From: an uncultured Bdellovibrionales bacterium
Lineage (GTDB): Bacteria > Bdellovibrionota > Bdellovibrionia > Bdellovibrionales > UBA1609
Direction of reading: 5' to 3'
Assembly: GCA_937936325.1 (NCBI GenBank)
Contig: CALGWV010000136.1
Coordinates: 1 to 32,441, forward strand
DNA: 32,441 nucleotides
Under the pieces are notes generated by a model. It ran no database searches, was not told where the DNA came from, and was given only the letters and a program-made list of their open reading frames with translations. Below are positions 22,743 through 32,385 of the stretch, piece by piece. The position numbers and the translations under genes are program-made. How positions within the stretch are numbered: position 1 is the first letter of the stretch; each line of letters starts with the position of its first letter.

Positions 22743-23663
22743 ATGAAACATTTAATACTATCAATATTTGTGAGTTTATTAGTCACTGCATGTGGAGATA
22801 ACCTGTCTTCAAACATTGCGACGCATATCTCGAACACTCCAAATACTACAACAACTCAAATTGAGACACCCAACTCACTTGAGCATCTTACTCAGGATTA
22901 TGAAGGCACTGACGGTTATGGCGTAAAAGTCCATAACGAAGCAGCCACTGCCAATGGAGATACGTTTTATTTTTCAATGAATATTAGAAATCTTTTTGGG
23001 GCTACTTATAGTGACCCGTTCTCAGCTGACACTTCGGCTCGCCAAGGCGGACATGTCGTTTTGAGACATGAGCGTGGTGGAAAGATTATTAAAACACAAG
23101 TTTTTGATACTGGTGATAACTCTAGAGATCAAGCTTATCCCAACAGATGGTTTTCTTTTGCACAAAACACCAAAAGAGGATGGGTTGGTCTTTTCCAAGG
23201 AGAAGAAGGCGCCACTCTTGTCATTATCGATTCCTTTTTTAACGCTGGCGATGGCGGCGGTGAAGAGCTCGTATCTGGAACTGTTTATCATAGATTTTTT
23301 AGACAAGACCTTCCGGTTTGTCCAGCAGGAACTGATGCTTTTGAGAACTCTGGATTCAGCACTGCTGATGTTCAACAGGCAGACGGAAACCTGGATGCTC
23401 TGAGACCCACATGTATTGCGGCAAAGCCTCCTATCTTGAAATGTTGGGAAGTGACACGAGGTCCTTACGACTGTCGATTTCTAGCTAACGAAAACACAAG
23501 TTTCTCTGAAAGTAATATTAATGAAGAGGCTTTTCATGTAAGAAGCGGAGACGGTGGACATAATCCATCAGCCTGGAAAAAAATCGGAAGATTCGTCAAT
23601 TTAAGCAAAACAAAAGCTTTTAACGAAGTTTCACAGAACTCAACTTTTAACAGTAATTTTTAA
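22743..23663 (+). CDS. Lipoprotein of unknown function
   Basis: The 306-aa product has a signal peptide and lipobox VTAC (Cys17), then a Thr/Asn-rich linker of about 30 residues. The body shows alternating strands (DTFYFSMNIRNLF, GGHVVLRHERGGKIIKTQVF, RGWVGLFQGEEGATLVIIDS) suggesting a beta-sandwich, and six cysteines in the mature part if the lipid-modified one is excluded. I recognise no family. It is the first gene of a pair with the lipoprotein gene at 23692, 28 nt apart. It is flanked on the left by insertion-sequence debris and may be recently acquired. Confidence 0.7.
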   Translation: MKHLILSIFVSLLVTACGDNLSSNIATHISNTPNTTTTQIETPNSLEHLTQDYEGTDGYGVKVHNEAATANGDTFYFSMNIRNLFGATYSDPFSADTSARQGGHVVLRHERGGKIIKTQVFDTGDNSRDQAYPNRWFSFAQNTKRGWVGLFQGEEGATLVIIDSFFNAGDGGGEELVSGTVYHRFFRQDLPVCPAGTDAFENSGFSTADVQQADGNLDALRPTCIAAKPPILKCWEVTRGPYDCRFLANENTSFSESNINEEAFHVRSGDGGHNPSAWKKIGRFVNLSKTKAFNEVSQNSTFNSNF

Positions 23664-23691
23664 ATAAAATAATTTTTTAAAGGAGATAACA

Positions 23692-24423
23692 ATGAAAAAA
23701 CAAATTTTATTAATAGCTGCAGGCCTGATGATTTTTTCGGGATGCGGGGACGAAGACAACACTCAAGGAGCACAGTATGGTGTTTTGAGACAAAACATTA
23801 CTTACCAGGGAACGAGCATAACTAATGCGAATTTAGCACCTGTGTTTACTAAAGCTCAAGTGAACGAGTCCTATGTGATGAGTACTCAATATCAACAGTG
23901 GCACAACAACACTTCGAGTTATCAAACAATTCAACTTGGTGCCTCGGCTCAATTGTCATGGAATATTGGTGGTGGATTTAACAGTGGATATGTTCCAGAT
24001 TATAATAATACATCTCTATATTCTCAAACCTCAAATGCTATCGGTCGCACCCATATTGAACTCTATCGACATAAAACAACGAATAACCAATATGTTGTGG
24101 GAGGAACTTTAGTCCTCACTCAAGACTTTATTTGTAGTAACGCAAGACTTCCAGCAGGAACTTATACTCTTAATACACTAGAAGTTGGACATACTTACTC
24201 AAGCCATGGCATTATTATCGGTTTAGTTGTACAACTTATAGGACATGGAAAAAAGTATGTTACAAGTATGGGTAGCTTAAGGTTTTCAAGCTTTGCTAAT
24301 AATACACTAAACCCTGAAATTGCAAATTGGACTTTTATGGATCAAAGCACAAGACAGACATGCACTTATAGCTCAATGGTAGTTTCAGAGCCAATCAGCA
24401 CTTATAACAATTATAATATATAG
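23692..24423 (+). CDS. Lipoprotein of unknown function
   Basis: The 243-aa product has lipobox FSGC (Cys18) and a mature domain rich in Asn, Gln, Ser, Thr and Tyr with regular alternating hydrophobicity, consistent with a beta-sandwich (YVVGGTLVLTQDFI, GIIIGLVVQLIGHGK). It has only two further cysteines. A perfect AAGGAGATAACA ribosome site precedes the ATG. It is cotranscribed with the upstream lipoprotein gene and followed by a strong terminator. No family is recognised. Confidence 0.72.
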   Translation: MKKQILLIAAGLMIFSGCGDEDNTQGAQYGVLRQNITYQGTSITNANLAPVFTKAQVNESYVMSTQYQQWHNNTSSYQTIQLGASAQLSWNIGGGFNSGYVPDYNNTSLYSQTSNAIGRTHIELYRHKTTNNQYVVGGTLVLTQDFICSNARLPAGTYTLNTLEVGHTYSSHGIIIGLVVQLIGHGKKYVTSMGSLRFSSFANNTLNPEIANWTFMDQSTRQTCTYSSMVVSEPISTYNNYNI

Positions 24424-24451
24424 ACCCCAAGACGAAAACCGATCTTAACTT

Positions 24452-24484
24452 AAGCCACTTTTATCTTGTAAGTGGCTTTTTTTA
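24452..24484 (+). terminator. Rho-independent terminator of the lipoprotein pair
   Basis: AAGCCACTT and AAGTGGCTT form a stem with a short loop, followed directly by a run of T. It stands about 30 nt after the stop at 24423. Confidence 0.85.
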
Positions 24485-24818
24485 ATTATTAACAATGCCT
24501 AGGTGCTTACGGAAGGTTCTTATTGGTTTTAGATGGTTTAAGTTTAACTCAAGTTCAACTGAGCTCAGACTCAACTTGGCTCTCTTCTGAAAATGGGGGT
24601 AGCACTTTTTGCAGATAGAGCCTGGAGTTGCCTCAATGAGATTTTAGGTTACCACAGTTCAAGTTCTTTAAAGATGAAACTTTTAAAATCAACTGAAATC
24701 TTCCACACCCCCTAGAGTTATACTTTTCTTAAAAATAATTTTAAATAGTCTGAAAAAAAATTTTCCACTACTCAGAATAAAACTAGCGCGATCCCTAAAT
24801 TCTATTTACACTGATCTT
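24485..24818. other. Gene-free stretch with an insertion-sequence end remnant
   Basis: CAAGTT/AACTTG enclosing the palindrome TGAGCTCA forms a nested hairpin at about 24550-24577. It abuts a sequence beginning GGCTCTCTTCTGAAAATGGG (24578 onwards), the third copy of the insertion-sequence end seen at 118-140 and 22530-22550. AGAGCC at 24617-24622 mirrors GGCTCT. No gene is seen, and the xerC/D promoter is not obvious. Confidence 0.45.
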
Positions 24819-25703
24819 ATGTTACCTTATTTTGTTGAATTTTTTGAAGAGCTCCAAAATGTCCGAGGAAGATCTCGCAATACCATTTTGGCCTATAAAA
24901 GAGACCTCAAACTCTATGAGAAGTTTTTAACCCGGCACTCCAACCTCAGTTTTATTTATGAATTCCTAAAGAAAGAAGGTCTCAGCGAACGCTCAGGTTC
25001 AAGAGTGATCAGCAGCCTCAGAACATACTTTAAATTTTGCGAACGCCAAGGGGAAAAACGCACAGAGCTCCAGTTTTTAAAAACACCAAAGGTGCATCGC
25101 AAGTCCCCTAAAGCCCTCACAGCAGATGATTTTTTTAAAATCTTAAAAGCGGCCGATATTCCCAACTCTCCACATAAAACCTTTAGAAATAAAATTTGTT
25201 TACTCCTTCTTTATGGCATTGGCTGTCGCGTGACTGAGCTAATCAGTATTGATTTAAACTCAGTAGATTTAGAGGAAGGTGTCATTCGCATTATAGGAAA
25301 ACGTCAAAAACAAAGACTGCTTCCCCTGCCCGAGCATTTAGGCACTCCCCTTAAAGTCTACCTCAGAGATCATAGAGAGGCTCTTATAGGCAAAAAATCT
25401 GAAAAAGCTTTACTCATTAACGATAGAAGATCCCGCCCCTCAAGAGTAGATATTTGGAGATGGCTTAAAGCTTGGTCGGAAAAAGCTGGATTTCCAGATG
25501 TCGTCTCCCCCCATCAGTTTAGGCATGGCTGTGCCACAGCACTTCTTGAAGGTGGTACCGATCTTAGAGTCATCCAAGAACTTCTAGGACATTCAAGCAT
25601 TCAAACCACACAGATTTATACCCATGTCTCAAGCGAAAGGCTTTCACATATACTCGATGAAAAAAGCTTGCTGAACCACATAGATTTAAAGCCTCTCACT
25701 TAA
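24819..25703 (+). CDS. XerC/XerD-type tyrosine recombinase
   Basis: The 294-aa product has the length and two-domain form of Xer recombinases: an N-terminal SAM-like core-binding domain (residues 1-90) and a C-terminal catalytic domain. All active-site residues are present: Arg137 (GCRVTE), Lys161, His232 and Arg235 (HQFRHG), His258 (LLGHSS) and the nucleophile Tyr267 (QIYTHV). Xer pairs resolve chromosome dimers at dif; whether this is XerC or XerD cannot be decided here. The comM gene follows after about 125 nt. It is not obviously tied to the nearby insertion-sequence debris. Confidence 0.9.
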   Translation: MLPYFVEFFEELQNVRGRSRNTILAYKRDLKLYEKFLTRHSNLSFIYEFLKKEGLSERSGSRVISSLRTYFKFCERQGEKRTELQFLKTPKVHRKSPKALTADDFFKILKAADIPNSPHKTFRNKICLLLLYGIGCRVTELISIDLNSVDLEEGVIRIIGKRQKQRLLPLPEHLGTPLKVYLRDHREALIGKKSEKALLINDRRSRPSRVDIWRWLKAWSEKAGFPDVVSPHQFRHGCATALLEGGTDLRVIQELLGHSSIQTTQIYTHVSSERLSHILDEKSLLNHIDLKPLT

Positions 25704-25828
25704 GTAAAAAAATAGAAGGCATGGCATAAGTTAAAATCCAAAATCCGTTCTGGATTTCGGATGCTCTCATCTAGAGTTAGAGTGACTTGGCATTTAGAGA
25801 TGGTCCTTAATTTGTAATACTTCATGAT
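25704..25828. other. xer-comM intergenic hairpin
   Basis: ATCCAAAATCC and GGATTTCGGAT pair over 11 positions with one mismatch around a GTTCT loop (about 25736-25763). There is no T-run, so it is more likely a processing or protein site than a terminator. Confidence 0.3.
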
Positions 25829-27304
25829 ATGAAAATTTTAGGTATTAATAAATTAGGTTGGAATATAGAGCTCTTAGAAATTGAAACCACTTTTTTACGT
25901 GGTCGCCCCATTATTCAAATAGTGGGCTTACCCGATGTCCATGTGAAAGAGGGGCTCTTAAGGATGAGGTCCGCATTGGAGCATCAGGGTTATGCTTGGT
26001 CTTCGACCAAACAAGTTTTGATTAATTTGTTACCTCAAAAACTTAAGAAGCTCGGATTAGGTTTGGAGCTCTCAATGTGCCTTTCTTATTTGATAAAGTC
26101 TGGACAAATTAATGAGCCACCCAAAACAGCTGATAAAAATTTTCTTGTGGTCGGAGAACTAGGCCTTGAAGGAGATATTAAAACCCCATCAATATTAGAG
26201 TCCTTAACACCTGAACAATTTTCAGGAACTCTTATCACTGGATTTGGGGTAGAGCTTAAAGTCCCGGCCTGTAGATTTAAAAATATAGGAGAGCTCAAAG
26301 ACCCTGAAAAATGGATTCTTGAGGAACCTCAAAAAAAAAGAACGTCTCTCAGTTTTCTAAAAGCGACACCACCGCAAGATGATAAGGACTGGCCCACATC
26401 AATGAAGCGGCAGATGAACTTACTCGCTTTAGGTAAGCATTCCGCTTTACTTGCGGGTCCAGCAGGTCATGGGAAAAGCACTTTCTTAAAATCTCTTTGG
26501 AGTCAGTTACCTCAGCCCCAAGCTGAAGATTATAATGACTGGCTCCGCCTAGAATACGATATACCTGAAATGAAACATCTGAATTGGGCTCCCCTTGTCG
26601 CCCCACACCACAGCATAACGGCAACGGGTTTAACTGGAGGCGGACCTCAGTGCCAACCCGGTGAGATCAGCCGTGCTCACAAAGGACTTTTAGTTTTGGA
26701 TGAGCTATTAGAGTTTCAACCCAAAGTTCTTGAAAGTTTGCGAGAGCCCATTGAAGAAAAAAAAATACGACTCACAAGAGGGGCACAGAGTAAAACTTGG
26801 CCTTGTGATTTCCAGTGTTTAGCCACAACAAACTTATGCCCTTGTGGAAAGTGGATGCCTGGGCAAAATGTCTATTGCGGACGAAGCCTAGGGAGGTGTA
26901 AATCTTATTTAAACCGTCTTTCCGGACCTCTTTTAGATCGTTTTGAAATTCTGATATTTTTTAATCAAAAAATTTTTCATAACTTCGAAGAAAATAACCC
27001 ATTGAAACCCACAGAAGTCAAAACACAAGAATCACTTAAGGAGGCCATTAACTTTAAGGAACAAAGACTTAAGGAAGATATGAGAACGATCTGTGAAACT
27101 GAAAATAAGTCCACCCATATCGCCGCCAAGGATCTCAAGTTTTATATGACAGGCATAAGCTCAGCTCGACGTCTTAAGGCCTTTAAAAATATTTCAAGAA
27201 GCCTCGCAGATCTGGATTTAAGTGACACAATTAAGCCTAAGCATATGGATGAAGCCTATACTTATAGCATTGAAAACTTTGAACAGCTCCAAAAAATGAG
27301 CTAG
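25829..27304 (+). CDS. comM: ComM/YifB family AAA+ ATPase (Mg-chelatase-like)
   Basis: The 491-aa product is full length for ComM (about 500 aa), a hexameric branch-migration helicase acting in transformation and recombination in the cytoplasm. It has an N-terminal ChlI/Lon-like domain (1-170), Walker A GPAGHGKST (210-218, usually GPPGTGKT), and Walker B LLVLDELLEF with Asp291-Glu292. The four-cysteine patch (NLCPCG through CGRSLGRC, 336-357), the GPLLDRFEI sensor region and a C-terminal helical lid complete it. The TAG stop is the first part of a 60-bp family 2 repeat, but the lid looks complete. Translation initiation has a weak ribosome site. Confidence 0.92.
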   Translation: MKILGINKLGWNIELLEIETTFLRGRPIIQIVGLPDVHVKEGLLRMRSALEHQGYAWSSTKQVLINLLPQKLKKLGLGLELSMCLSYLIKSGQINEPPKTADKNFLVVGELGLEGDIKTPSILESLTPEQFSGTLITGFGVELKVPACRFKNIGELKDPEKWILEEPQKKRTSLSFLKATPPQDDKDWPTSMKRQMNLLALGKHSALLAGPAGHGKSTFLKSLWSQLPQPQAEDYNDWLRLEYDIPEMKHLNWAPLVAPHHSITATGLTGGGPQCQPGEISRAHKGLLVLDELLEFQPKVLESLREPIEEKKIRLTRGAQSKTWPCDFQCLATTNLCPCGKWMPGQNVYCGRSLGRCKSYLNRLSGPLLDRFEILIFFNQKIFHNFEENNPLKPTEVKTQESLKEAINFKEQRLKEDMRTICETENKSTHIAAKDLKFYMTGISSARRLKAFKNISRSLADLDLSDTIKPKHMDEAYTYSIENFEQLQKMS

Positions 27305-27359
27305 ACACTGCTGAAGCAGGTTTGATGGGTTTTCCCTCGCCACTTATCCGCGGATCTGG
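27300..27359 (+). repeat. Half copy of palindromic element family 2
   Basis: This matches 10181-10240 at 55 of 60 positions and supplies the stop codon of comM at its left edge. The matching left arm is absent. Only the right half therefore exists here, followed by a GATCTGG/CCAGAT pairing that reaches towards the tRNA-Cys promoter. Confidence 0.75.
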
Positions 27360-27441
27360 GGCAGGATGGCCACTCTATGATGCCGAGCCAGATTGCAAAA
27401 CTCAAAAGATCCAGATAGATTGAAGATCTACTTAATACTGA

Positions 27442-27515
27442 GGTGGTGTAGCCAAGTGGTTAGGCAGCGGCCTGCAAAGCCGTCTACGCCGGTTCGAGTC
27501 CGGCCACCACCTCCA
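27442..27515 (+). tRNA. tRNA-Cys (anticodon GCA)
   Basis: The acceptor stem is GGTGGTG/CACCACC with discriminator U (typical for cysteine) and an encoded CCA (27513-27515). The D arm is AGCCAAGTGGTTAGGC. The anticodon loop CTGCAAA on a GCGGC/GCCGT stem gives GCA. The T-loop GTTCGAGTC is canonical. A TAATAC -10 box stands 7 nt upstream. Confidence 0.97.
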
Positions 27516-27623
27516 AATCATTTCAATATTCATTTTGACACCAAATGAATCTCATTCTTTAAATGCTCAAATCAGTGACAGCTTCTTAAATTTATATATT
27601 ATAGCGATTTAATAATGACTTAA

Positions 27624-28742
<1,119 letters not shown>

Positions 28743-28780
28743 ATCCACAACAAATAAGTTAATTTGGAATAAAGGGTTCT

Positions 28781-28945
28781 ATACTGAACGCACTTAGGTT
28801 CTCCCTGTTTCTGAGAAGTGCTTTTTGATCAAATTTAATTTGATCACCTTCAAATGTGCTAGGGCAAGTATTTCAGGCTCTCGCATCAAATTTGATTAAA
28901 AAATCACTTCCTCAGAAATAAGGAGAACCTAAGTGCGCCCAGTAT
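28781..28945 (-). repeat. Covarying hairpin element, copy C
   Basis: The same element is present on the minus strand relative to copies A and B. Arms 28781-28816 and 28909-28945 pair over about 36 positions, with three wobbles that are G-U only when read on the minus strand, one mismatch and one bulged base. Relative to copy A, a T-A in the arm has become C-G with both partners changed (TTCTCC/GGAGAA). The loop keeps AGCCTGAAATACTTGCC. It sits between adhC and fghA, so the fghA transcript reads its complement. Confidence 0.85.
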
Positions 28946-28978
28946 ATATGAGAACCTAAAATTTAATTGAGGATCATC

Positions 28979-29809
28979 ATGAAAATTAACGAAACGAAAT
29001 CCATCAAAACATTTGGTGGAGCCACAAAGTACTTTGAACATGCTTCGGGTATAACAAAAACTCAGATGAAATTTTCAACGTTTCTCCCAGAACAAAAAGT
29101 GGAGAATGCCATCATATGGTTATCGGGCCTGACCTGTACTGAAGAAAATTTTATAACAAAAGCTGGGTCTCAAAAACTCTTAAAAGATTCTAAAACTATG
29201 ATCATTTGCCCTGATACCAGTCCAAGAGGTTTAGATCTACCAGGAGAACATGAGTCCTATGATTTTGGCAGTGGCGCTGGGTTTTACATAAACTCCTTAA
29301 CCGAAGGCTATAAAGATCATTACAATATGTATGATTATATCAAAGATGAAATTGTCACAATTTTAAAAGAGCATTTTAAAGTCAAAAATATTTCTATCAT
29401 GGGTCACTCTATGGGTGGCCACGGGGCCCTTGTCCTAGGTCTAAGAGAAAAAAAACTTTTTAAATCTGTCTCCGCTTTCTCACCAATTGTGAATCCGCTC
29501 CAGTCCCCATGGGGACAAAAAGCATTTAAGGGCTATCTGGGTGAAGAGCTCACCGGCGCAAGGCTCTTTGATACAACAGAACTCATTAACAGTGGAGTCA
29601 TTAGAAAAGACACTCTTCTGGTTGACCAAGGGACTGACGATGAGTTTTTAAAAGAAAACTTACTCACAAGCCACCTCTCTCAAGCCTGCGAGCAAGCTGG
29701 TCAAAAATTAGAAGTAAAATACCGCGAAGGCTACAATCATAGCTATTTTTATATTTCAACATTTATTGATGAACATATAGAGTTTCACTTAAAGGCCTTA
29801 GAGGCTTAA
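28979..29809 (+). CDS. fghA: S-formylglutathione hydrolase
   Basis: This esterase-D-type serine hydrolase splits S-formylglutathione to formate and glutathione, finishing the detoxification begun by AdhC. The product is 276 aa (E. coli FrmB has 277). The nucleophile is Ser144 in GHSMGGHGA; the acid is Asp220 or nearby in VDQGTDDEF; the base is His254 in GYNHSYF. WLSGLTCTEENF near residue 47 is the family's oxyanion and glutathione-site segment. I chose ATG 28979 over an in-frame TTG at 28967 because GAGG stands seven bases before it. It is convergent with the APC permease gene. Confidence 0.96.
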   Translation: MKINETKSIKTFGGATKYFEHASGITKTQMKFSTFLPEQKVENAIIWLSGLTCTEENFITKAGSQKLLKDSKTMIICPDTSPRGLDLPGEHESYDFGSGAGFYINSLTEGYKDHYNMYDYIKDEIVTILKEHFKVKNISIMGHSMGGHGALVLGLREKKLFKSVSAFSPIVNPLQSPWGQKAFKGYLGEELTGARLFDTTELINSGVIRKDTLLVDQGTDDEFLKENLLTSHLSQACEQAGQKLEVKYREGYNHSYFYISTFIDEHIEFHLKALEA

Positions 29810-29820
29810 AACCCAGAACC

Positions 29821-29900
29821 AAGGCGGCACCACTCATGTTGGGGGCTGTAAAATCATACTGATTTTATACAAGCCTCCCTTTTGAACTAGGTGCTGCTTA
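29821..29900. terminator. Nested hairpin between convergent fghA and permease genes
   Basis: An outer stem (AAGGCGGCACC with AGGTGCTGCTT) encloses a second stem (GGGGGCTGTAAAATCA with TGATTTTATACAAGCCTCCC, small bulges). It is 80 bp long and lies directly after the fghA stop. A bidirectional terminator is likely, although the T-runs are weak. Confidence 0.5.
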
Positions 29901-29960
29901 ATCCCTGTATACCTTGATTAAAACCACTCTCTACAAGAAACGTATCAAATCCGTGATCAC

Positions 29961-32132
29961 TTATTTAAAAATTTCTGAAAAGCTAAGATCTTCACCTTCT
30001 AGAACATACAGTACTGTTTTTAGATTGGACGTCGATTTAAGCAGGTTTATGTAATAGTCCTGATACTCTTTACTGTCTTCAGGAGTTTTCAATCCTAAAA
30101 ATACAATTTCTGAATTTCTAGATTTTTCTTGTATAATACTAAACGGATCTAAATGGCTATCAATGTAGATCTCTTGGTGAGCAGGGATTCGACTGCTACT
30201 AATAAAGTTTTCCAAACTCTTTTCAATTCCGGCTTTGTCTTTTTCGTTTTTAGCGATTGACCTTAAAACTAAGTTGGCTTTTTTCCATTTTTTTGACGTC
30301 TTCAGCATATAGGCCAGAGTCAACATGAGATTGACGTTTTCACCACTGCCACGCCACCAGATATCAATACTGCTTCCGCCTCTTTGCATGACTTGTTCCG
30401 TGGTAGAGCTATCTTTAGCAATAACAATGTTTTTCTTTCTTTTGTAAGTTGTGTCAATAATTTTTATGTACTCATCTAATTTTGAGATATCTGATGTGTC
30501 CCCCAAAAGAACTGTATTTGGTTTAATCTCACCAAGTCCATAGGTGTTGATCAGCTCTTTAGCACCTTCGTAAATAGAGTGGGCCTCTATTACTTTCGTT
30601 AAAGAGAGCACTCCCTGTTTTTTCAAAAATGCTCTTGTGGAGTCTTCAAAGGAGAACAGCTTTTCAGGATTAATGTCTTTTTCAGTAATAATGGAGGCCA
30701 CTGTCATAAAACCTTTTTGATGACTGATTTGATAGGCTAAGTCTATAAGATGAAATCTAGATTTAGGGGCACCACTTAAAATCAAAAAGTTGGGCCTCCA
30801 ATTACGAGCATCTTTTGAAAGCTCATTTAATGTATAAATAGACTCTCTGGCCACACGCATAGTTAACCCAGTTCTAATATCTGAGTGCTTGGATTGAACA
30901 TTTCTACGTTTTATAAAATAGTAAACACCAACGATGGCAGCTAGAGCCACAAACGTGGCTCCTGAATCAATCATGAACATGGCTCCAAAGCATAAGAATG
31001 CCCCTAGCAGTGAAACAAACCATGAAATTCGAAAAGTGGGTCTCCACGAGGGATTATCAAGTAGACCCTCTAGCCCTGAAACAAGATTTAGAGCCCCGTA
31101 AGAAGTCAGAAAAAACATAGATAATATTGTAGCGATTGAATTTAAATCCCCTAACAAAACCCCTAAACCCGCAATAACAAAAGAGACCACCGTTGCAGCT
31201 CTGGGGTCATTACTTTCTTTTGATCCCTTAGCTAAAAACGCAGGCAGGACCTTATCCTTGGCCAAGGCTTGCATGGTTCTAGGCGCCCCTAAAAGGGCAC
31301 CCATTGCACTGGAAAGCGTGGCTCCCCAGAGACCTATAAAAATAATTATGGAAACTGCGGCCACACTCGTCATAACAAGTGAGTTTGTGATAAGCACATC
31401 AGTCGGAGCCAAAGTCGATAACATATAAGCCGAAAACATATAAACAACATAACCCACAACAACGGCAGCAATTGTAGCCACCGGAAGGGCTTTTCGAGGG
31501 TTTTTCAAATCCCCCGACATGGAAATACCCGCTTCAATCCCCGTCACAGCAGGGAAGAAGACTGCAAAAATCTCCCAAAACCCAAAACTTCGCACAATAG
31601 ATTCTGGCGCGTTGCCCACCTCCGGAAGAGGAGTCCCAAACCAAAAAGAAAGTAAAGACAAAACAATAAGTGCTAAAATAAAAATCTGCATTTTTAATGC
31701 TAAATCTGATGAAAAAAACGTCACTGCCGTGAGAAAAACCAATGTCCCAAAGGCCACAGTGGTTATGGGCAGGCTAGGAAAAAAAAGCTGCAAAGACTCC
31801 GCAAAACCCACAACATAAAATGAAATTCCCAAGGCTTGAGCTAAATACAAAGGTAGACCTACAGCGGCCCCAGGCTCTACCCCAAAACATCTTGAAATTA
31901 AATAATAAGATCCTCCAGCACCCAGCTCTGTATTTGTCGCTGTGGATGAAATCGAAAGTGCAGTTATAAAAGTGATCACAGATGAAAGGGTAATAATGAG
32001 AAAGGTGGTACTTAAACCCGCCTGACCAATCACCCAGCCTAGTCTTAAAAATAAGATCACACCTAGAATTGTGAGAATACTAGGGACAAAAACCCCTTTA
32101 AAAGCCCCAAATTTATTTGCGTCGCTACTCAT
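29961..32132 (-). CDS. SLC12-like amino acid/cation-chloride permease (APC superfamily)
   Basis: The 723-aa inner-membrane transporter has about 12 helices in the first 410 residues and a soluble C-terminal region of about 300. The start MSSDANKFGAFKGVFVPSIL and then LTILGVILFLRLGWVIGQAG is the entry of the cation-chloride cotransporter (SLC12) branch. GGSYYLISRCFG and the helix 6 region GIEAGISMSGDLKNPRKALP also fit. The C-terminal region (about 425-720, FLILSGAPKSRFHLIDLAYQ) resembles the cytosolic SLC12 domain with two Rossmann-like halves. Whether it moves Cl- with cations or amino acids is unknown. It is monocistronic, convergent with fghA. Confidence 0.9.
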   Translation of the reverse strand: MSSDANKFGAFKGVFVPSILTILGVILFLRLGWVIGQAGLSTTFLIITLSSVITFITALSISSTATNTELGAGGSYYLISRCFGVEPGAAVGLPLYLAQALGISFYVVGFAESLQLFFPSLPITTVAFGTLVFLTAVTFFSSDLALKMQIFILALIVLSLLSFWFGTPLPEVGNAPESIVRSFGFWEIFAVFFPAVTGIEAGISMSGDLKNPRKALPVATIAAVVVGYVVYMFSAYMLSTLAPTDVLITNSLVMTSVAAVSIIIFIGLWGATLSSAMGALLGAPRTMQALAKDKVLPAFLAKGSKESNDPRAATVVSFVIAGLGVLLGDLNSIATILSMFFLTSYGALNLVSGLEGLLDNPSWRPTFRISWFVSLLGAFLCFGAMFMIDSGATFVALAAIVGVYYFIKRRNVQSKHSDIRTGLTMRVARESIYTLNELSKDARNWRPNFLILSGAPKSRFHLIDLAYQISHQKGFMTVASIITEKDINPEKLFSFEDSTRAFLKKQGVLSLTKVIEAHSIYEGAKELINTYGLGEIKPNTVLLGDTSDISKLDEYIKIIDTTYKRKKNIVIAKDSSTTEQVMQRGGSSIDIWWRGSGENVNLMLTLAYMLKTSKKWKKANLVLRSIAKNEKDKAGIEKSLENFISSSRIPAHQEIYIDSHLDPFSIIQEKSRNSEIVFLGLKTPEDSKEYQDYYINLLKSTSNLKTVLYVLEGEDLSFSEIFK

Positions 32133-32385
32133 GTTTTTTCCTGTATTAATTTAAGAGAACAAACTCTTTCACCAAATAATATGTAAAAGTCTGGCTCTCT
32201 AAGCATAAAATCTTTAGACTAAAAAATCACCTACTTTGGCTCCGATGAAAAGGCCTAGGAAACTTAAATCATTGTGATGGATATATATTCTATGCGCATT
32301 CATAAAACAATGGACAAGCTCGGCTTAAACTACAAGTGATAGGACATATTCTTGCACTTTAAGATGACTTGTGAAGTAATGAACT
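32133..32385. other. Upstream region of the permease gene
   Basis: An AT-rich intergenic stretch that should hold divergent promoters for the permease and for the gene starting at 32386. A plus-strand ORF of 20 codons ends at about 32339 (MDIYSMRIHKTMDKLGLNYK) and has no ribosome site. No other feature is seen. Confidence 0.3.

Noticed and set aside
27240-27304. comM truncated by the family 2 half repeat
   Set aside because: The C-terminal lid (HMDEAYTYSIENF) aligns with the usual end of ComM, so the protein looks complete even though the stop lies in the repeat.
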